Shown: positions 11,150-24,769, counted from the stretch's first letter. The stretch: DNA of 64,000 nucleotides from Atherinomorus stipes (GCA_023101725.1 JALJCO010010147.1:92371-156370), one strand, 5' to 3'. Made by a program: numbers and translations. The notes: generated from the sequence alone by a model not told the origin.

Positions 11150-12570
11150 ACCTTGTCTGTGTTCGTGTGTTTGTGAGGTGTGAAATGGCTTAGTGTGTTT
11201 CAAGATTACAGACACATCACATATTGTTCTTATCTGGCCAAATCCCCCTCTGACCAGCACTCGCCGAGGTTATTTGTCCAATCTTGCGTTAGCCCCGGTT
11301 GCATCTGTATTTGAATTTTGCTGTTTTACCGGAGCAGGATGCAGGTTAACGCTGACTTTTAAGAGGAGGATCAGCGTAAATATTGCCTAAATGGATGGAT
11401 TTTAGAGAGAAAGGGAAAAAAGCCTGAACCTTTTACGAGTCTGGTTGAGGAGAGAAGAGGATGAAACGCTTTCCCATGACCCGTTTACTGCGTCATGCTG
11501 CAAGTTTTTATTTCCGGGCTGGACAGTGGGGGGGGGGGGGGGGCGGTGTCTCAGGAGTGAGGAAGGCTGCAGCCGTTCAGTTGTTGGTGGCTTGGTTGAA
11601 GTCTTTTAATCCGTGCAGAGTGGAGAGTCCTGCTGGAGACTTGACCTCCCTCCATCTGCTCCCATTATCCCTGTAATCCCATCTCATCTCTCTCTGTCTG
11701 TCTGTGTCACACTTTCTCCCCCCGTCTCTCCCCATGCTCTCTTTCTTTCTGGTTTTTATTTTCACTCTCACTTCAGGGATTTAGTACAAGTGGTAAAAGA
11801 CTGGAGAGGAGGCTTCTGACATGATTCTTGGAAGGATGAAAGTGTGTGTGAGATAACTTCCTCCTGTCTGGGTGTGTTTCTCATATTGTGCGTTGCAAAC
11901 AAACAGCTCCTCTGAATCACTGTAGCTGCTCTCTGGCTGTTGGTATGTGTGCTTACGGGACGGCTGAGATTAGGATAAACCTCCAGGGCATGAATAAAAG
12001 TCATGACCAAAAGCGAGCTTTCCACAGGTTTTAACAGCAGCTCCTTTTAACGCACATCTGCTCGGCCTTTCCAGCAGGATAATACCACTCTTCTTTTTTA
12101 TTGTCCCAACATGAGCATGTGTTTTAATGCACACAGGATTTGAGTTTGATATAACAATCCTTTCATTTTCACAAGTCGGTTAATACTGTGCCAACTGCTG
12201 TAAGAACATCAAGCAAGTGGCCCATTAATTTTCCCCAAAGGTTGTTCCTCCCCCTCTGAAACAGCCAATATGAGGCTGTTTTTTATCTGCAGTAACTCCT
12301 GTTGGCACAATAATTAATGAAGGGATTCATTTGGTTAATTAGTTAAATGATTTATTTAGTTAGTCACACAGAGGTCCTTCTTCTGTCTTCAAGGCTTCCC
12401 TTTTTGAAGAAGACGCACGCCTTGCACACCTTCTTCTGTGTCAAATTTTATTTCCCACTTCTGTCTCAATTAAGGTGCAACCATCTGTTATATTGAATTC
12501 CATTCTGCATCAAGTTTATGAAAGTTCATGAATGGAAACCTTTGGCCCGATGCAGGTTTTCTCAGTTTGG
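11150..12570. other. Stretch without recognised gene
   Basis: Contains a poly-G run (about 11528-11542) and pyrimidine-rich sequence (11680-11770). No conserved protein was recognised in any frame. Confidence 0.5.
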
Positions 12571-12576
12571 TCCCAT

Positions 12577-12797
12577 AGGGGCCGCAGTCCTGCAGGTTTT
12601 CAGGGTTTCCCTGCTCCCAACACACAGGACTCAAATTAATGGATCCAACAAGCTATAAAATACTTTAATCCCAGAAAGAAAATTCAGCAATTAAAATTAA
12701 AAGAAAATAATTATTAAAAAATGTATGACTAATTAATTTGAGTCAGGTGTGTTGGAGCAGGGAAAAAACGAAAACCTGCAGGATAGCGGCCCCCCCA
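12577..12797. mobile_element. Short foldback MITE
   Basis: Arms of roughly 65 bases face each other. The left arm has GGGGCCGCAGTCCTGCAGG and CTCCCAACACACAGGACTCA; the right arm has the inverted counterparts GAGTCAGGTGTGTTGGAG and CCTGCAGGATAGCGGCCCCC. The AT-rich loop has no coding capacity. Confidence 0.7.
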
Positions 12798-12842
12798 TAA
12801 GACCACACTGAGCCCAGAGCTATTATTGGACTCCTTGCCATC

Positions 12843-13358
12843 TACAGTCAACCTCAAAATTATTCATTCCCTCCAATTTACCAAAAGGCTTAATTCACAA
12901 TAATTATTCAAATAACAAGAAACTAATTATAAATAAAAATTTACAAAATTATAATTTAGTGAAATAAAATATTGTTTTTGAATTGTGGTTGGAAATAATA
13001 ATAAAAAAACAAAAAACAAAAAAAACAAAAAGACACATTAGAGCATCTTTCCCCATGAACATGGACCAACATACCTGTCAACAGATGCAGACGTCTGATT
13101 GGACGTCACAGAAATCACCTGATTGCTGTGATTGTCTGAAAGTGTTGCTCAACAACATTTTAGCTTCGGAGCCCCATCATGCTTGTTTACTTGTTTTATT
13201 TTTTGTGTGTTTGTTCTTAAATATTTCTGTTCAACTCTAGCTGAATTTTCATAGAATTTTTATATATTATTACTTTTGTCAATTTCAACTTATTTCACTG
13301 GCAGCTGATTTTTTTCCTTCTTTAATTCGACAATATATATATTTTGAGGACAACTGTG
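12843..13358 (+). mobile_element. Tc1/mariner-type MITE, copy C
   Basis: The left end TA-CAGTCAACCTCAAAATTA and the right end ATTTTGAGGACAACTGT are inverted repeats. This is one of the most complete copies and serves as the reference for copies A, B, D, E and F. It has no transposase. Confidence 0.75.
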
Positions 13359-13786
13359 TGTTGTTCTAGTAAAACATTCTGCTGCCTTTAGAGTTAAAAA
13401 CCCATTTAACAGAATAAAAAATAGAATGAAATTATTCTAGAAAATATACAATTACAAAATGTCCTGTTGCAGTACAGTGAGAGCATAAAAGTAAGGACAT
13501 AAGTGGTAGGGAAAAGATAAGAAATGTAATGTAAGGGTAAGGATGGAAGCAGGAATGACCTCCTGTACCAACCAGCTGAAGACTTTTTTTATTAGGAAAG
13601 CTTTTTGTTGATTTGGTTGTGATTGCCTGGGTTTTATGATTTTATTATTTTTTCTATTTCTCTTTTACAACATGTTAATTATGTCATGTTGTATCATTTC
13701 TTCTCCTTCCATGTACAGCACTTTGTGATTTCTATCTGTGAAAAGCACTTTGTAAATAAATTTACTCCTTACAGTGCTACTAACTA

Positions 13787-14110
13787 GAGCTGGACGATTA
13801 TGGAAAAAATTATAATCACGATTATTTTGACTGATATTGAAATCACGATTAATATACACGATTATTCATTGATTCTATAAAAAGTGTTTGTTGAACCACA
13901 TAACTCAACTTGAAATATGACTTTTAAAAAAATTACACCGAAAATAAATTAGAAACAAGTAAAGGAGTAAAATAAGAATACTATTCAATATAATGATGGC
14001 AATAAAAAATGAATACTAAGTCTACATACATTTCCTGTTCTATGCTCCCTGCAGTTTGCTTCCTATAACTCCACCAGTCTGTTCACTTCACGATTAATCT
14101 GGCTGGGCCG
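13787..14110. mobile_element. hAT-type MITE (CGATTATGG family), copy 1
   Basis: The left end GAGCTGGACGATTATGG and blocks of AATCACGATTA match the left part of the element at 60940-61481. The right boundary near TTCACGATTAATCTGG is approximate. Confidence 0.5.
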
Positions 14111-14316
14111 GCCCAGGGATATCATTTAACCCAAAAGATCAATTATAAGTCATATTCAGCCACCATGAAAATGGCCCATTGGTTGATTTGCTTGAAGGAC
14201 ATAGGGCTAACCCTATTACCCCCCCCCACCCCCACTGGCGCCTCTTTTCAAATTTTTCCGTTTGATCAGCTGATCAGAAGTGGAAAGGGGTGATGGATGA
14301 AACAAATGTGATGTGC

Positions 14317-14320
<4 letters not shown>

Positions 14321-14346
<26 letters not shown>
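14321..14346. repeat. AAT microsatellite
   Basis: About nine AAT units. Confidence 0.9.
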
Positions 14347-14349
<3 letters not shown>

Positions 14350-14359
14350 TAGGTGTGGG

Positions 14360-16320
14360 ACTTTAATGTATAAGGTAATTATTTAATGACAATAGATTAA
14401 CATGTTAAAATGAATGCATTAAAGAGCAGTTTGCACTAGAAGCAAAGCGGAACTATTTATCGGTGTCGGTTTCCTGGTACAACCGATCACGCTGACGGAC
14501 TCGTCAGAACTCGGTGACTTTGTTGCTATGTTTATCAAGTTTTCAGTACCCTCTGATAACTATTTTTGTTCAAAAACAGCTGGTGAGAAGTCTGGTGACA
14601 TTTTCTTGTCTTATTTCTACTCGTGGAGAAACGTCGATTTTCAGATTTTCGTTCTTGGAGCAGCATGTAGTTGTCACAAGCGTAGAGCGTTCTCCTGTGG
14701 CCTTAGATGGTAATGTGTAGTCCTTGGTCCATGTCAGTTGCTATGAATTACTGACATAAAACATGTTAATTGTTTTAATTATTTTTAAAGCTAGCCTGCA
14801 TTTTTGGCCAAATCATCCAGTGAAGTTTAATTAACCCTCTTTCACATTCAAAAGATCATTTGAATGTTAATTTATTAAATTTGATTTATTGAATTTGTTT
14901 TTATATTGCTTAAATGTTATTGTTCAAGTGTGACATTGAAATAAGATAAATAGTAATAAAAAAAATAAATGAAGGGGCATCCTGTACACAACCTTGTCCT
15001 TGCTGAACGTGGTCACCTGAGTGTATATGTATGAGAGAATTGCCCTTTTACCCTTTCTCTCCAAATAATACTATGAGTAGATTTTTTTTTTGTGTCCAAC
15101 TTGTGTTATTTTAGCTTGTCATAAAGTTCCACTTAATGACTTACTATCCTGTAATGTTATTAAAACATTGCTTTGCCGAAAAGGATTATTTATCATTGGT
15201 AGAAAACCAGAGAAATGATAGCAGTGAAGTTACAGAGCTCTCTTAGAGCACCATACATATGCTGAGAAAAAAAGGCTGTAAGTACAAAATAAGCTGTAAT
15301 CCCTCTGTTCAGCTACACATTATTTAAACTCTACCTTACCTGCTCTTCTTTCCTTTGCCTGCCTGTCTGCATTTCTCTTTCTTCTTTTCATTTTCTCTGT
15401 TTTTCATACTTTAAGGTGCCACTTTGGTGAAGAGATCCATATTTTACATGGATACATGGTCTTGCTGTGGCCATAATTGTGGATTTGTATAAACAGTATA
15501 TTTCCACAGAACATGGGAGAGAAATCGAGCATTTTTTCTTTGTCATCCACTTTCATTTTAAGATGGGAATTGTGACACTGTTGAAACAACATAATAAGGC
15601 ACATAGATCCTTCATGTCATGTGCCTTTGTATATCGCATGAATAATTATTGTGGGCCAAAAATGCCAGGGCCACTTTTTGGTCCCAGTCCAGCCCTCGTT
15701 TCATCTGTACGTTTTGTTGAGGATGCATGTTATTGTTGTACTTCATTTTTCTCTGCACCAGCTCTGAGGGTCTGCTGAAGATGAAAAAGAACCAGCAAAG
15801 CTATTTAATACCCGTGGAATATGTAATATTATCTACCTAGAGTTGACTTTTTAAAACTAACTAAACCAAAGATTTTTAAATTAAACTTTCATAGAAGAGG
15901 CGCAGCGTGATTTGTACTCTACATGACGACTATTCAGTCCAGTATTTTCCTCTTTTGTGGTTTAACAGCAGGAAGCTCTGCCTCGAGACACTCTTTCATG
16001 TTTGACTACCGCCCGGTACCAAAGCCGATAAAAAAAGAAGTGTGTGTTTTTAGATTTTTCCGTGTAACTTAACTGTGATGGTGATAATAATTCTCTGTGG
16101 GAACATTTGCAGGCCAGTGATTTTAGTAGCTATATTTTGATTTAATTCAATTAAAAAATTTCACTTGGTTAAATCCAGGAAACACTCGAGTTTGTTGCTG
16201 CAGGGATTCATCGGTGACTGTGGTGTCAGCATCACTCTTATTTCTGCTGGTCGTCCCTGTTGCTCTGAAACAAGGTCTAGAGATATCCAGCAATTAAAAA
16301 GAGAATTAGTCTTATTGTTA
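14360..16320. other. Stretch without recognised gene
   Basis: Short open frames only. None shows a recognisable domain or convincing splice structure. Confidence 0.5.
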
Positions 16321-16329
16321 CAACAGGTG

Positions 16330-17365
16330 GGGACTAGGGACTCGAGTCGCACTTAAGTCGCATTTCCAGTGACTTAAGACGCGACTTGGAGTTGTTCTCA
16401 AAAAATTTGAGACTTGACTTGGACTGGCGATTTGAGACATGTAAACAATGTTTTATTTTTTATGTACTTCATTGCCTTTAATTCACATTAACACACAATT
16501 AACACAGAATAAAACAAAATGCATAACACACATACAAAAGAAACATCTTGAGATTGGGCTCCATCTGTCACACAAAAATGGCACGATACAAGGTGGAGCT
16601 GCATGTCTCATCTAATACTGTAACTCTGAAAAAGGATTATATGAAAAAAAAAAAAATAAGATAAAAAAACTAAATGGATTAAAATGTCACACGATAACAG
16701 CTAGTGATGGGCCATACAGCTTTTGTCTATGTATACTGGTGTATTGAGGCTTGTATAGAACTTGACAATGGTTTCATCTGAATCATTAGAGAAACATGTA
16801 AAACCTGCAGGACAGGTGGTGATCCTCCTCTCAGGGAAAGCATATTGACCTCATCCTTACATTCAGGAGAAAAAAAGCTAAAAACCAATATATTCATTTT
16901 AAAAGTTTCTCTGTGGGTCCAGATGGACACATGAGAAAGTTCTTGTATATGCTGTATTAAGATTATATTTACTAATCTGAGAACATTTCCATGTTCATTG
17001 ACAGGATTTCCAAATTCAGTAAAGCAGAGAAATTGTCTAGAATAGAGAGTCAGAGCATTTCTCCTTTAAGCTAAAGATCAGTCGTGATACTTAAAGCTGA
17101 TAAACAGATTTTAAATTCCTTGAATATTATAGTGAAGTTCTCTAAGCAGACCAGACGGCAGGCACAGCAGATTACTCATTACTGCTGCGAGTGACTTGAA
17201 ACTTGACGTGGACTTTAGGTCAAAGACTTAAGACTTGACTTGGACTTTAAGTTAAAGACTTGAGACTTGCCTTTGACTTGAAGTCAAAGATTTGAGACTT
17301 GACTTGGACTTGAGGTCATACATTTGAGACTTAACTCAGACTTGGAAAAAAAGGACTCGAACATC
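16330..17365. mobile_element. Repeat element built of GACTTGAGACTTGACTTGG-type blocks
   Basis: Both ends carry sequences around GGGACTCGAG and GACTTGGACT. The right part (about 17187-17345) is a degenerate tandem array of about 30-bp units reading AGACTTGACTTGGACTT. The middle is ordinary AT-rich sequence with no transposase. This looks like a non-autonomous fish element with subterminal repeats; the class is unknown. Confidence 0.55.
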
Positions 17366-17494
17366 TCTGTAGATTTACTGTAAGTGCGACTGAAAGTTGC
17401 AGCATCAGCTTTGGATAAATGAAGATTAACAGCTGGTTTTGATTAAGACAACTGCTGGTTGATCTCACACAAATTTCCTGCACTGCTAAACCAC

Positions 17495-17800
17495 TCACAC
17501 ACACCCACGTACACGCTTCCTTATACTTCTATCTTAGTGAGGACATTCATTGACATAATGCATTCCCTGGCCCCTAACCCTAACCACCACAACTGATTAC
17601 CTAAACCACCCTTCCCCCCCTAACCCTAGCCTAAACCTAATTCTAACCTAAACTCTAAAACCAAATTTTGACCCTCAAAAATGGGATTTTCTTTGGCTGT
17701 TTTTGTGAGGAAATGTCCTCACTTTGCAAGATTGTCCTTACTTTGTTGGTTAAAGACGCAAAACGGTCCTCACAATGTAGCAAGTACAGGAACACACATG
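17495..17800 (+). repeat. Interspersed repeat with CCCTAA-rich core, copy 1
   Basis: Shares its ordered blocks with 53255-53709: TTAGTGAGGACATTCATTGA, then CCCTAACCCTAACCACCAC, then GACCCTCAAAAA, then TTGTTGGTTAAAGACGC. The telomere-like CCCTAA motif is part of the repeat unit. Confidence 0.7.
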
Positions 17801-18267
17801 CAGACAAGCATAAATATAGAAACAGAGCATATATGAGTGAACAGCAAATGTTTTATGGATGTTTTGTAAACAGACATAAAATATTTATTCTTTCTTTCTG
17901 TTTATTGTTTTCAAATGACAGTGAAAATATGAAAGAATAAAACCTAATGTCTTGTTTTCACTGCATCTTTTTCCATCCCAATAGCTTTGTCTATTGTTGT
18001 CATGTCATATTTTTCGTGTCTCTGATGGTCTGTGCAGAGAGAAACAGTCACTTTGAGTTTCCCCAGGTTCCTCTCAGATTAGTCACCCTGTCTTCCAGCA
18101 GCGGTTTAACACCTGCCGTTTGAGAATATCCCCGTTCTCCGCTGCATGTGCTGTCACATGTGCTGAGGAATCGCTGACTTTTAGCATTGTGTGTTTGAAA
18201 GGCTGATAGGGAGTTGCACTATGTTTGTGCTGCTGGAACAAAACAGTGAATAAGACTTTTGGAAACA

Positions 18268-20155
18268 TTAAAGGAATAGTACACCCACAGAATGATGGTC
18301 CTTCATCTTCGACTCACCCTCATGCTGAGAAAGACTCTGGAGCATTTTTTTTAATACCTCAAATGCAGTCGGAGATCAGACAGGTTTTCGTTTTCCCCCA
18401 ACTTTCATATTTAGGAGTTCACCAATGACTGAACCAAAAAGTAGAGATGTTTCTATTTTACTTTATAAGGACACCCCATCTAATCAATCCTACATTCTTC
18501 CAATCACAAAAAAAAGATTTAGCATACATTTCTACACCAACTAACAGCAAATTAATGAGGGATTGATCATTTATGAATGTCTGTGGAAATCACAAAGGAA
18601 ACTGGTTATTTCTCAATTTTTCTGAATCATGGGAACTTTCGGTTCTTTATCTGCTCAACAGCACATAAAAGCAACACTGCAGATTTTAAATAAACTGTGA
18701 TACAACAGATAGGCCTAATGTGTGCTCCGGTTTTACCCCGTTCAGTAACGGCAAACAAAGTTTAAGCAGCTTTCTTTTCTTTTTGTTTGTCATTCGCGGG
18801 TCACGTCACACAGCAGCAGCCCTGTCAAACCCACACTGGTGCACGCTCTGTACCAGTAACGTTAAACCAGCACACATTGTCACGTTGCTTCGCTTAACAT
18901 GAGCGGTGTGTTACACATTATGTTGACTTTATTGTCGTATGCTTTGACAAATGGATCAAACTCTCTGAACTCCGCCCAGTCCAGCGCTACAGCCGCCTTC
19001 ACTTTAACGTGTGGATGAACAGCTGCTGCTGCGTTACATTTAACCCTGTACCGCCCGGTGATGCTGCAAACCAACCGCAGGTCATAAAACCGTAACTGAC
19101 AGGAAAATCACACAGAGCAAAAAGAGATGCGCATCTCCAGCCAAAGAGAGGGGCAATGTCGGCCATGGCCGTCGAGGCAGCCCACTGCGCCGTGTCGGTG
19201 TAAAGGAAACATTTATACGATCCCTGACAGCCAATTCCAATCAAGTCTGAAACCACGTGATTGGGCCCAAATTCCAATCACGTGATTGGATCGGGACATC
19301 CTTACCAAAAAGGTCCATAAAAGTCCACAAAAACTTGTCAATATTCCTCCATACTGCTCGTTCAATGTAATCCAAGTGTCCTGAGTGGGTAGCATCCAGA
19401 ATTTACTGGAAACCACATCATTTAGTAGATTTTTATAGCTTAAACAGTGGAACATCTAGCTGCCGCAAAGTTCATGACACTATGAAAGCCACGGCAGACG
19501 AGATCGCACTTTCTCTTTTTCTTTCTTTCTATGTTTTAAATCAATAACCAACCCCTCTTGTGTTTGTCTGCAGCTTGTTCACTCTTAGCACAATGTAAAC
19601 AGTAATTTTCTTCTTCTATGCTTGCATTATCAGCAGAGTAAGCGCTGAACGCCATGGCTTCCTTAGTGTTATGAACGCGCAAATAGAAACTGCCTTGTAG
19701 TGCTGTTTAGGCCAATGATCCCAAAAGATTGGGCCGCTGCCCCCTGGTGGGCCATGATGGTACTGCAGGTGGGCCTTCAGAAGTCATAAAAATATAGATT
19801 CATTTTTGCAAATGTGATTTTAATTGTGAAATATCTATTGCACAATTTCAAAAAATATTTAGAAGTAATAACATAAACCTATTGAGTGTTATTGACCCCT
19901 CACATTAATGTTGGAACATTACACAATCATAGCTCTCTGGTCATCATGATTGGGGATCATAATGGAAAGAACACTTCATCTTGTGTAGAGGCAGGAAAGC
20001 GGTGGCTCATGGGTGGAAAAAAGAAAACAGAATGTAATAAAAAGTTTGATGATTTATTCAGTCTAGAATTCACTTGTTATGAGTGAAAAGTTTGAGGATT
20101 ATCAGAAGTATAGAAGATGAATGCACATCATTCTGTGGGTGTACTATTCCTTTAA
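18268..20155. mobile_element. TTAA-flanked DNA transposon (GGAATAGTACACCCACAG family), 1.9 kb
   Basis: It starts TTAA-AGGAATAGTACACC and ends with the inverted GGTGTACTATTCCT-TTAA. The TTAA duplication and AGG start are typical of Kolobok- or piggyBac-like elements. Internal sequence at about 19305-19450 matches the left arm of the element at 26766. No transposase domain was recognised. The stretch near 19710-19790 (GGGCCGCTGCCCCCTGG) may be a separate insertion. Confidence 0.65.
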
Positions 20156-20159
20156 GCAG

Positions 20160-21440
20160 TTATTTACTCATGGAAATACAGTAGTTTAAATTGTGTTGAT
20201 CAGATTCAGCCTCCTGAGTTTCAAACATGACGGCTTGATGTGTACTTCCTGAACAAATGTTTCAGCTGAGACAAACAACACGCGGCCTGAGATTTTAAAA
20301 TGTGTTTGTAAGGCAACTGAAAGCTTAGTTGAGGACAGTGAAGTTTACCAAGCCAAACGTTTGCTCTTGATGTTGAAAATTTGAAATGACTTTGTGCACT
20401 AATTGAAGCTGAAGCTCAAATGCTGAAAGGAGAATAAGAAGTAAAAAGACAATGTCAGGTCAAGTGTAAGTAATCACAGGAACTGAAGGTTTTAGAGCTG
20501 ACAGGACTTCGTTGGTCTGGTCAAGTGAAGAAGAAGATGTTGAATTTAATAATTGTACCGAAGTGTCTGTTACACTGTCTTATGTCTTATTATGTTGTCA
20601 TTTCTTGTCCTCACTTGGTCTTACTGGCTTTGCAGAAGATAAACATGAGGAGGGACTTTTTCTTTTTTTAATAGACTTGTCACTCTCGCCCTACCATCTG
20701 TTATTGCCAGAGAGCTTTAGCATAATTTCTTCTGTAATAGCAGGATGGTACATCCTGACTTTTTTATCTATTTATTCGTTGTTGTCACTGACCAGGACAG
20801 TTTCCCTTCAAATTCAAATGCACAGCATATTTTCTAGATATTATCAGTTTGACCTGTTCTAATAAAGTCCTCTGTTACATTTTGGGATGATGTACAAAAA
20901 GGAATAGAAGAAGTAGAAAAACAAAAAACATTCATTTGTCACCACAACTGACAGCATTGTCATGATAAGACAGTTGTGTTGGTGCTCGTGTCAAGCTGAG
21001 GGCAGCACAATTCAGTTTGAAGAGCTGTACTTTCATCATACTGAAAATGATTTGAGTCAGGCTCGCAGCCCGATTCTTCTGTGACCTGCAATCCATCAAT
21101 CCTGAACCTCTAAAAACTCTAAAAATCTAAAAGCTTTTCATCATGTCTTGCCAGCGTAAGTATTTAAACTTCTAACCTTTACAACCATTTGCCGTTAAAA
21201 CTACATAAATGATTTCTAGCTTCTTCTTCTGCTCATTTTTTAAAGGAACTTTAATGATTAGAAAAGCCAAGATGGAGAAGTCTGCTATTGACAATAATGC
21301 GTCCGTTTCCACGGTGTCTTCGGTAAAATTCTTTTAGGACTTTTTGCAATTAGTCAGCTTTTGACAGATTGACATGGCTGATGTTACCAAGCATGTCTCT
21401 CTGAGAAACGGTTTTAGCTTCCGTTGGTGTTGCTGTCAAG
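20160..21440. other. Stretch without recognised gene
   Basis: The longest frame (20512-20862, +) has hydrophobic runs but no recognised family. Confidence 0.45.
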
Positions 21441-21459
21441 ACCACGCCACCAAGACTGG

Positions 21460-21850
21460 GTAATGTCCTGGTCTTGGTCCCTGGGCTCGGTCATGTCTTA
21501 GTAATGTCCTTGTCTTGGTCCCTGGGCTTGGTCATGTCTCGGTAATGTCTTGGTCCCTGGGCTCGGTCATGTCTTAGTAATGTCCTTTTTGTTGGGTGTA
21601 TTGTTGGTCTTGGTCCCTGGGCTCGGTCATGTCTCATTAATGTCTTGGTCCCTGGGCTCGGTCATGTCTTAGTAATGTCCTGGTCTTGGTCCCTGGGCTC
21701 GGTCATGTCTCAGTAATGTCTTGGTCCCTGGGCTCGGTCATGTCTCAGTAATGTCCTGGTCTTGGTCCCTGGGCTCGGTCATGTCTCAGTAATGTCTTGG
21801 TCCCTGGGCTCGGTCATGTCTTAGTAATGTCTTGGTCTTGGTCCCTGGGG
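21460..21850 (+). repeat. 36-41-bp minisatellite, about 10 units
   Basis: The core CCCTGGGCTCGGTCATGTCT recurs about ten times, alternating longer units (with CCTGGTCTT) and shorter ones. One unit carries a unique insertion of about 20 bases near 21588-21606. Confidence 0.92.
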
Positions 21851-21904
21851 TCAGGGAAAGTCTATGATGCTGACATCAGTTCCCAAAACACAACAATTTA
21901 GCTC

Positions 21905-22265
21905 TTCACACAATTAAATGGGAAGTTTGTTCTTTTATCAACCTGGATCTATTTTCTAGCATGAAATACGTTCATTTCCTCACTCAGACAGTTTTGGTGC
22001 AACTTGAATTCCTTCCGGAGATATTTAGATCCACTGCAGATCAGCGTATGTCTGATATAATGTAAGTGATGCGGGCAAACTTTCGCTCAGCCACTAAATA
22101 AGGCATTATCTGCCACAAACTCCATATTACCAAACATTAATTGGACCCCCCCCCCCCCGTGAGCCCAAAGCAGCTTGAAGTGGCTTTTTTGTGGTAATCC
22201 GTCCTTATTTACAGACATTTTTACTGTGGCAGCTTTGATGACATCACTGTTATGCGACACCATAG
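21905..22265 (+). repeat. Interspersed repeat, copy 1 (ACCTGGATCTATTTTC family)
   Basis: Matches 23866-24235 over about 330 bases, including TTTCTAGCATGAAATACG, GAGATATTTAGATCCACT and a poly-C run near 22147. It probably derives from a TTAA-type element, because copy 2 starts with TTAAAGGGGAGTTCGG. Confidence 0.7.
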
Positions 22266-22269
22266 CAAG

Positions 22270-23300
22270 TAAATGTCACATAAGCACGCCTAACTGTAAT
22301 CTGGGTTTACATCCTTATAGTCACAACTGAAGGTACACATCCACATCCACCCACCAAACTTCACAGTGTCAAAGAACTCATTCTGCGTGGGTAAATTTCA
22401 TTTGCAGTGTGGAAATGGATTCCCTCCACTGAAGGCTCATTTCCATTCTAACATCTACTCATATGGAACAGGCAAAGAAACCATCCTCATCAATCACATA
22501 ATGCACATTGTAAGCACTTATTGAATTACCGCATCAATTAGGGCTACTGTACTTTTATGGAGACATTCATCATTGCAGCCTGATTGCTTTAAGATCAGGG
22601 TGCCAAGTTGCACCGTCATCCAGTGGAAACCATGGCAAAGAACACAGGTAAACATAATCTGGCTCAGCTGGTGTTGTAATGAGAACAAGATCCAGATGGT
22701 AATGAAATACAATGTTATTTCTGAGAGCTGCGGTAGGGAGGCTTATAGTCCTGACAGCCAGATTAAGGAGATGTATTTCCAAGGCCTAAAGGATAAATGA
22801 CTTGTTTCAAGGGTACAGGTGTGGTCATGGCAATAAAAGCAGACGGTAGTCTTTACAGCACAGAAAATGAAGCAGGGAAGGACTTAGAGGATGCACCGTG
22901 GGTGCGGCCTTGTGGTGCATTGATATAGCCCTACAAGCTTTCAGGAGTCCATATCAAACTAATTTATGATGTTTGATTAGATTTCAATGTGTACAAATCA
23001 CAAAAAGTTAGAGATAACCAGTTTTAAGGTGAAATTGACAAAAAAAATTGAAAAGATTTCATGCTACACTGATCTTGTATCATAAAAGTTGGACGTTTAA
23101 GCCAAATTATCTGATAGAGATGTCTTCATCTTCAACGATGTATTGACAGAAAGATACCACCATGGTGGGTATACCACAACACAGAATGTCAATGTGTCAG
23201 TAACTTGCATGTTTAAAGTGTCCGTCTTTGTCTGGTGATTACAATAATCATTTAAACGCAAGGTGAATATCTGTAATGCATTTATATACAAGTCCAGAAC
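22270..23300. other. Stretch without recognised gene
   Basis: No coding or repeat signal that I can support. Confidence 0.5.
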
Positions 23301-23311
23301 CCAGAACATTT

Positions 23312-23600
23312 AGGGCCGGATTTATCAAGATCCAAATTTGTGTGTAGTAATTAGCCCACGCAGTCTGTAATTTTGTGCAAGGGGCTGAACCACGGTTTGT
23401 GAATGATTAACCAAGAATGAAGGTGCAAACGACAGCAGGTGTAAACATGTTGGAAACGCCCCTATGTAAATTAGGTTTTGTGTGTTTTGAGGTTTGCAGG
23501 GTGGCGAATTGCGAGACGACAGCGCAAAAGGAAATATGATGCCGCCAGATGAGGATGGAGATATTGGGAGGACGGAATAAATGAAAATAATTTTAAATAA
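23312..23600. mobile_element. Possible Harbinger-type fragment (GGCCGGATTTATCAAG)
   Basis: The block at 23312-23330 resembles ends of fish Harbinger-like non-autonomous elements. Only one end is recognisable and the family call is tentative. Confidence 0.3.
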
Positions 23601-23865
23601 GTATGATGAATATAAAAAATAACTCAACAATATCTGTGCAAAGCCTCAGAAGTGGCCAATTTATGAGGACATGGATCAGGAGTTGCTGAACAAATAGAAG
23701 TGTCTGCAGCTTCGACATGGTCTCTATTATGCAGGAGACACGCACTTTGGCACAATACCAACGGCTTCCTGGGCTCGCGCTGCCAGCTGATCCTGTGATC
23801 CTGTCCAGGTGTTAAAATCCAAGTTAAAATGTGACATTGGCAAAAACGGAAATAAAAACACATAA

Positions 23866-24250
23866 TTAAAGGGGAGTTCGGGTTTTTCCAACCTGGACCT
23901 ATTTTCTAGCATGAAATACGTTCATTTCCTCATCCAGACAGTTTTGGTGTAACCTGAATTCCTTCAGGAGATATTTAGATCCACTCCAGATCAGCATATG
24001 TCCAATATAATGAAAGTGATGCAGGCAACCTCGCACAGCCTCTAAATAAGCCATTATCTGCCACAAACTCCTTCATTTCACCAATGTTTTGTTACCAAAC
24101 ATTAGTCGGACCCCCCCCCCCCCCGTGAACTCGAAGCAGATTTTTTGTAGTGATTCATCCTTATTTACAGACATTTCCTTGTTGTGGTGTTGCATAATAA
24201 TAATATCATCAAAGCCGTCACAGTGAAAATGTTTGTAAATAAGGACGAAT
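23866..24250 (+). mobile_element. TTAA-type element fragment, copy 2 of the ACCTGGATCTATTTTC family
   Basis: The left end TTAAAGGGGAGTTCGGG fits a TTAA-flanked element. Near the right, TCCTTATTTACAGACATTT is followed by its inverse (AAATGTTTGTAAATAAGGA), which suggests a hairpin close to the end. Confidence 0.55.
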
Positions 24251-24439
24251 TGGGGTCATGTCATTTTATTCGAGAGCAGCATGATGTGCACAAACTCAAA
24301 CACTAAACATGTGAAATGTGTAGAGAAAGTCAAATTAAGTTCCCGTGTAAAGTTTATTCTACATTTTAGGCTCATTCTGACATAACAAAATGCCAAATTT
24401 CCTAAACTATTTACAAGAAATGTTTAATAAGAAATACTA

Positions 24440-24760
24440 AACTATAGTTTAGTTATATAAAATATTGTTTTTGAGTTGTGGTTGAAAAGAATAATTTATA
24501 AAACAAACAAACAAACAAAAAACTGTCCCAGACAAATAAGGGCCCCTTGCTCATGAACAGCGGTCCAACATACCTGTCAACAGGTGCAGAAGTGTTATCG
24601 AACATGACAGAAATCTCTTCTCCTCTGCCTCAGTGTGCTCAACAACATTTTCATTGAGAAGCTCCGTCATGCTTGTTTTATTCTTTGTTTTTAAAAGTTT
24701 TGTTTAAAAACAATCCCAAATCACTGTCATGATTTTCAATTTTGTTTTTACTCATCATTT
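24440..24760 (+). mobile_element. Tc1/mariner-type MITE, copy D (internal fragment)
   Basis: Matches copies C and E from the block AATATTGTTTTTGAGTTGTG to CATGCTTGTTTTATTC, but both terminal repeats are missing. Confidence 0.6.
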
Positions 24761-24769
24761 TTTTTTGTC

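Noticed and set aside
12983..13240. Frame shared with 1855-2049 (MNMDQHTC...)
   Set aside because: The frame recurs only because it lies in copies of the same MITE. It has no transposase motifs and is broken in other copies.
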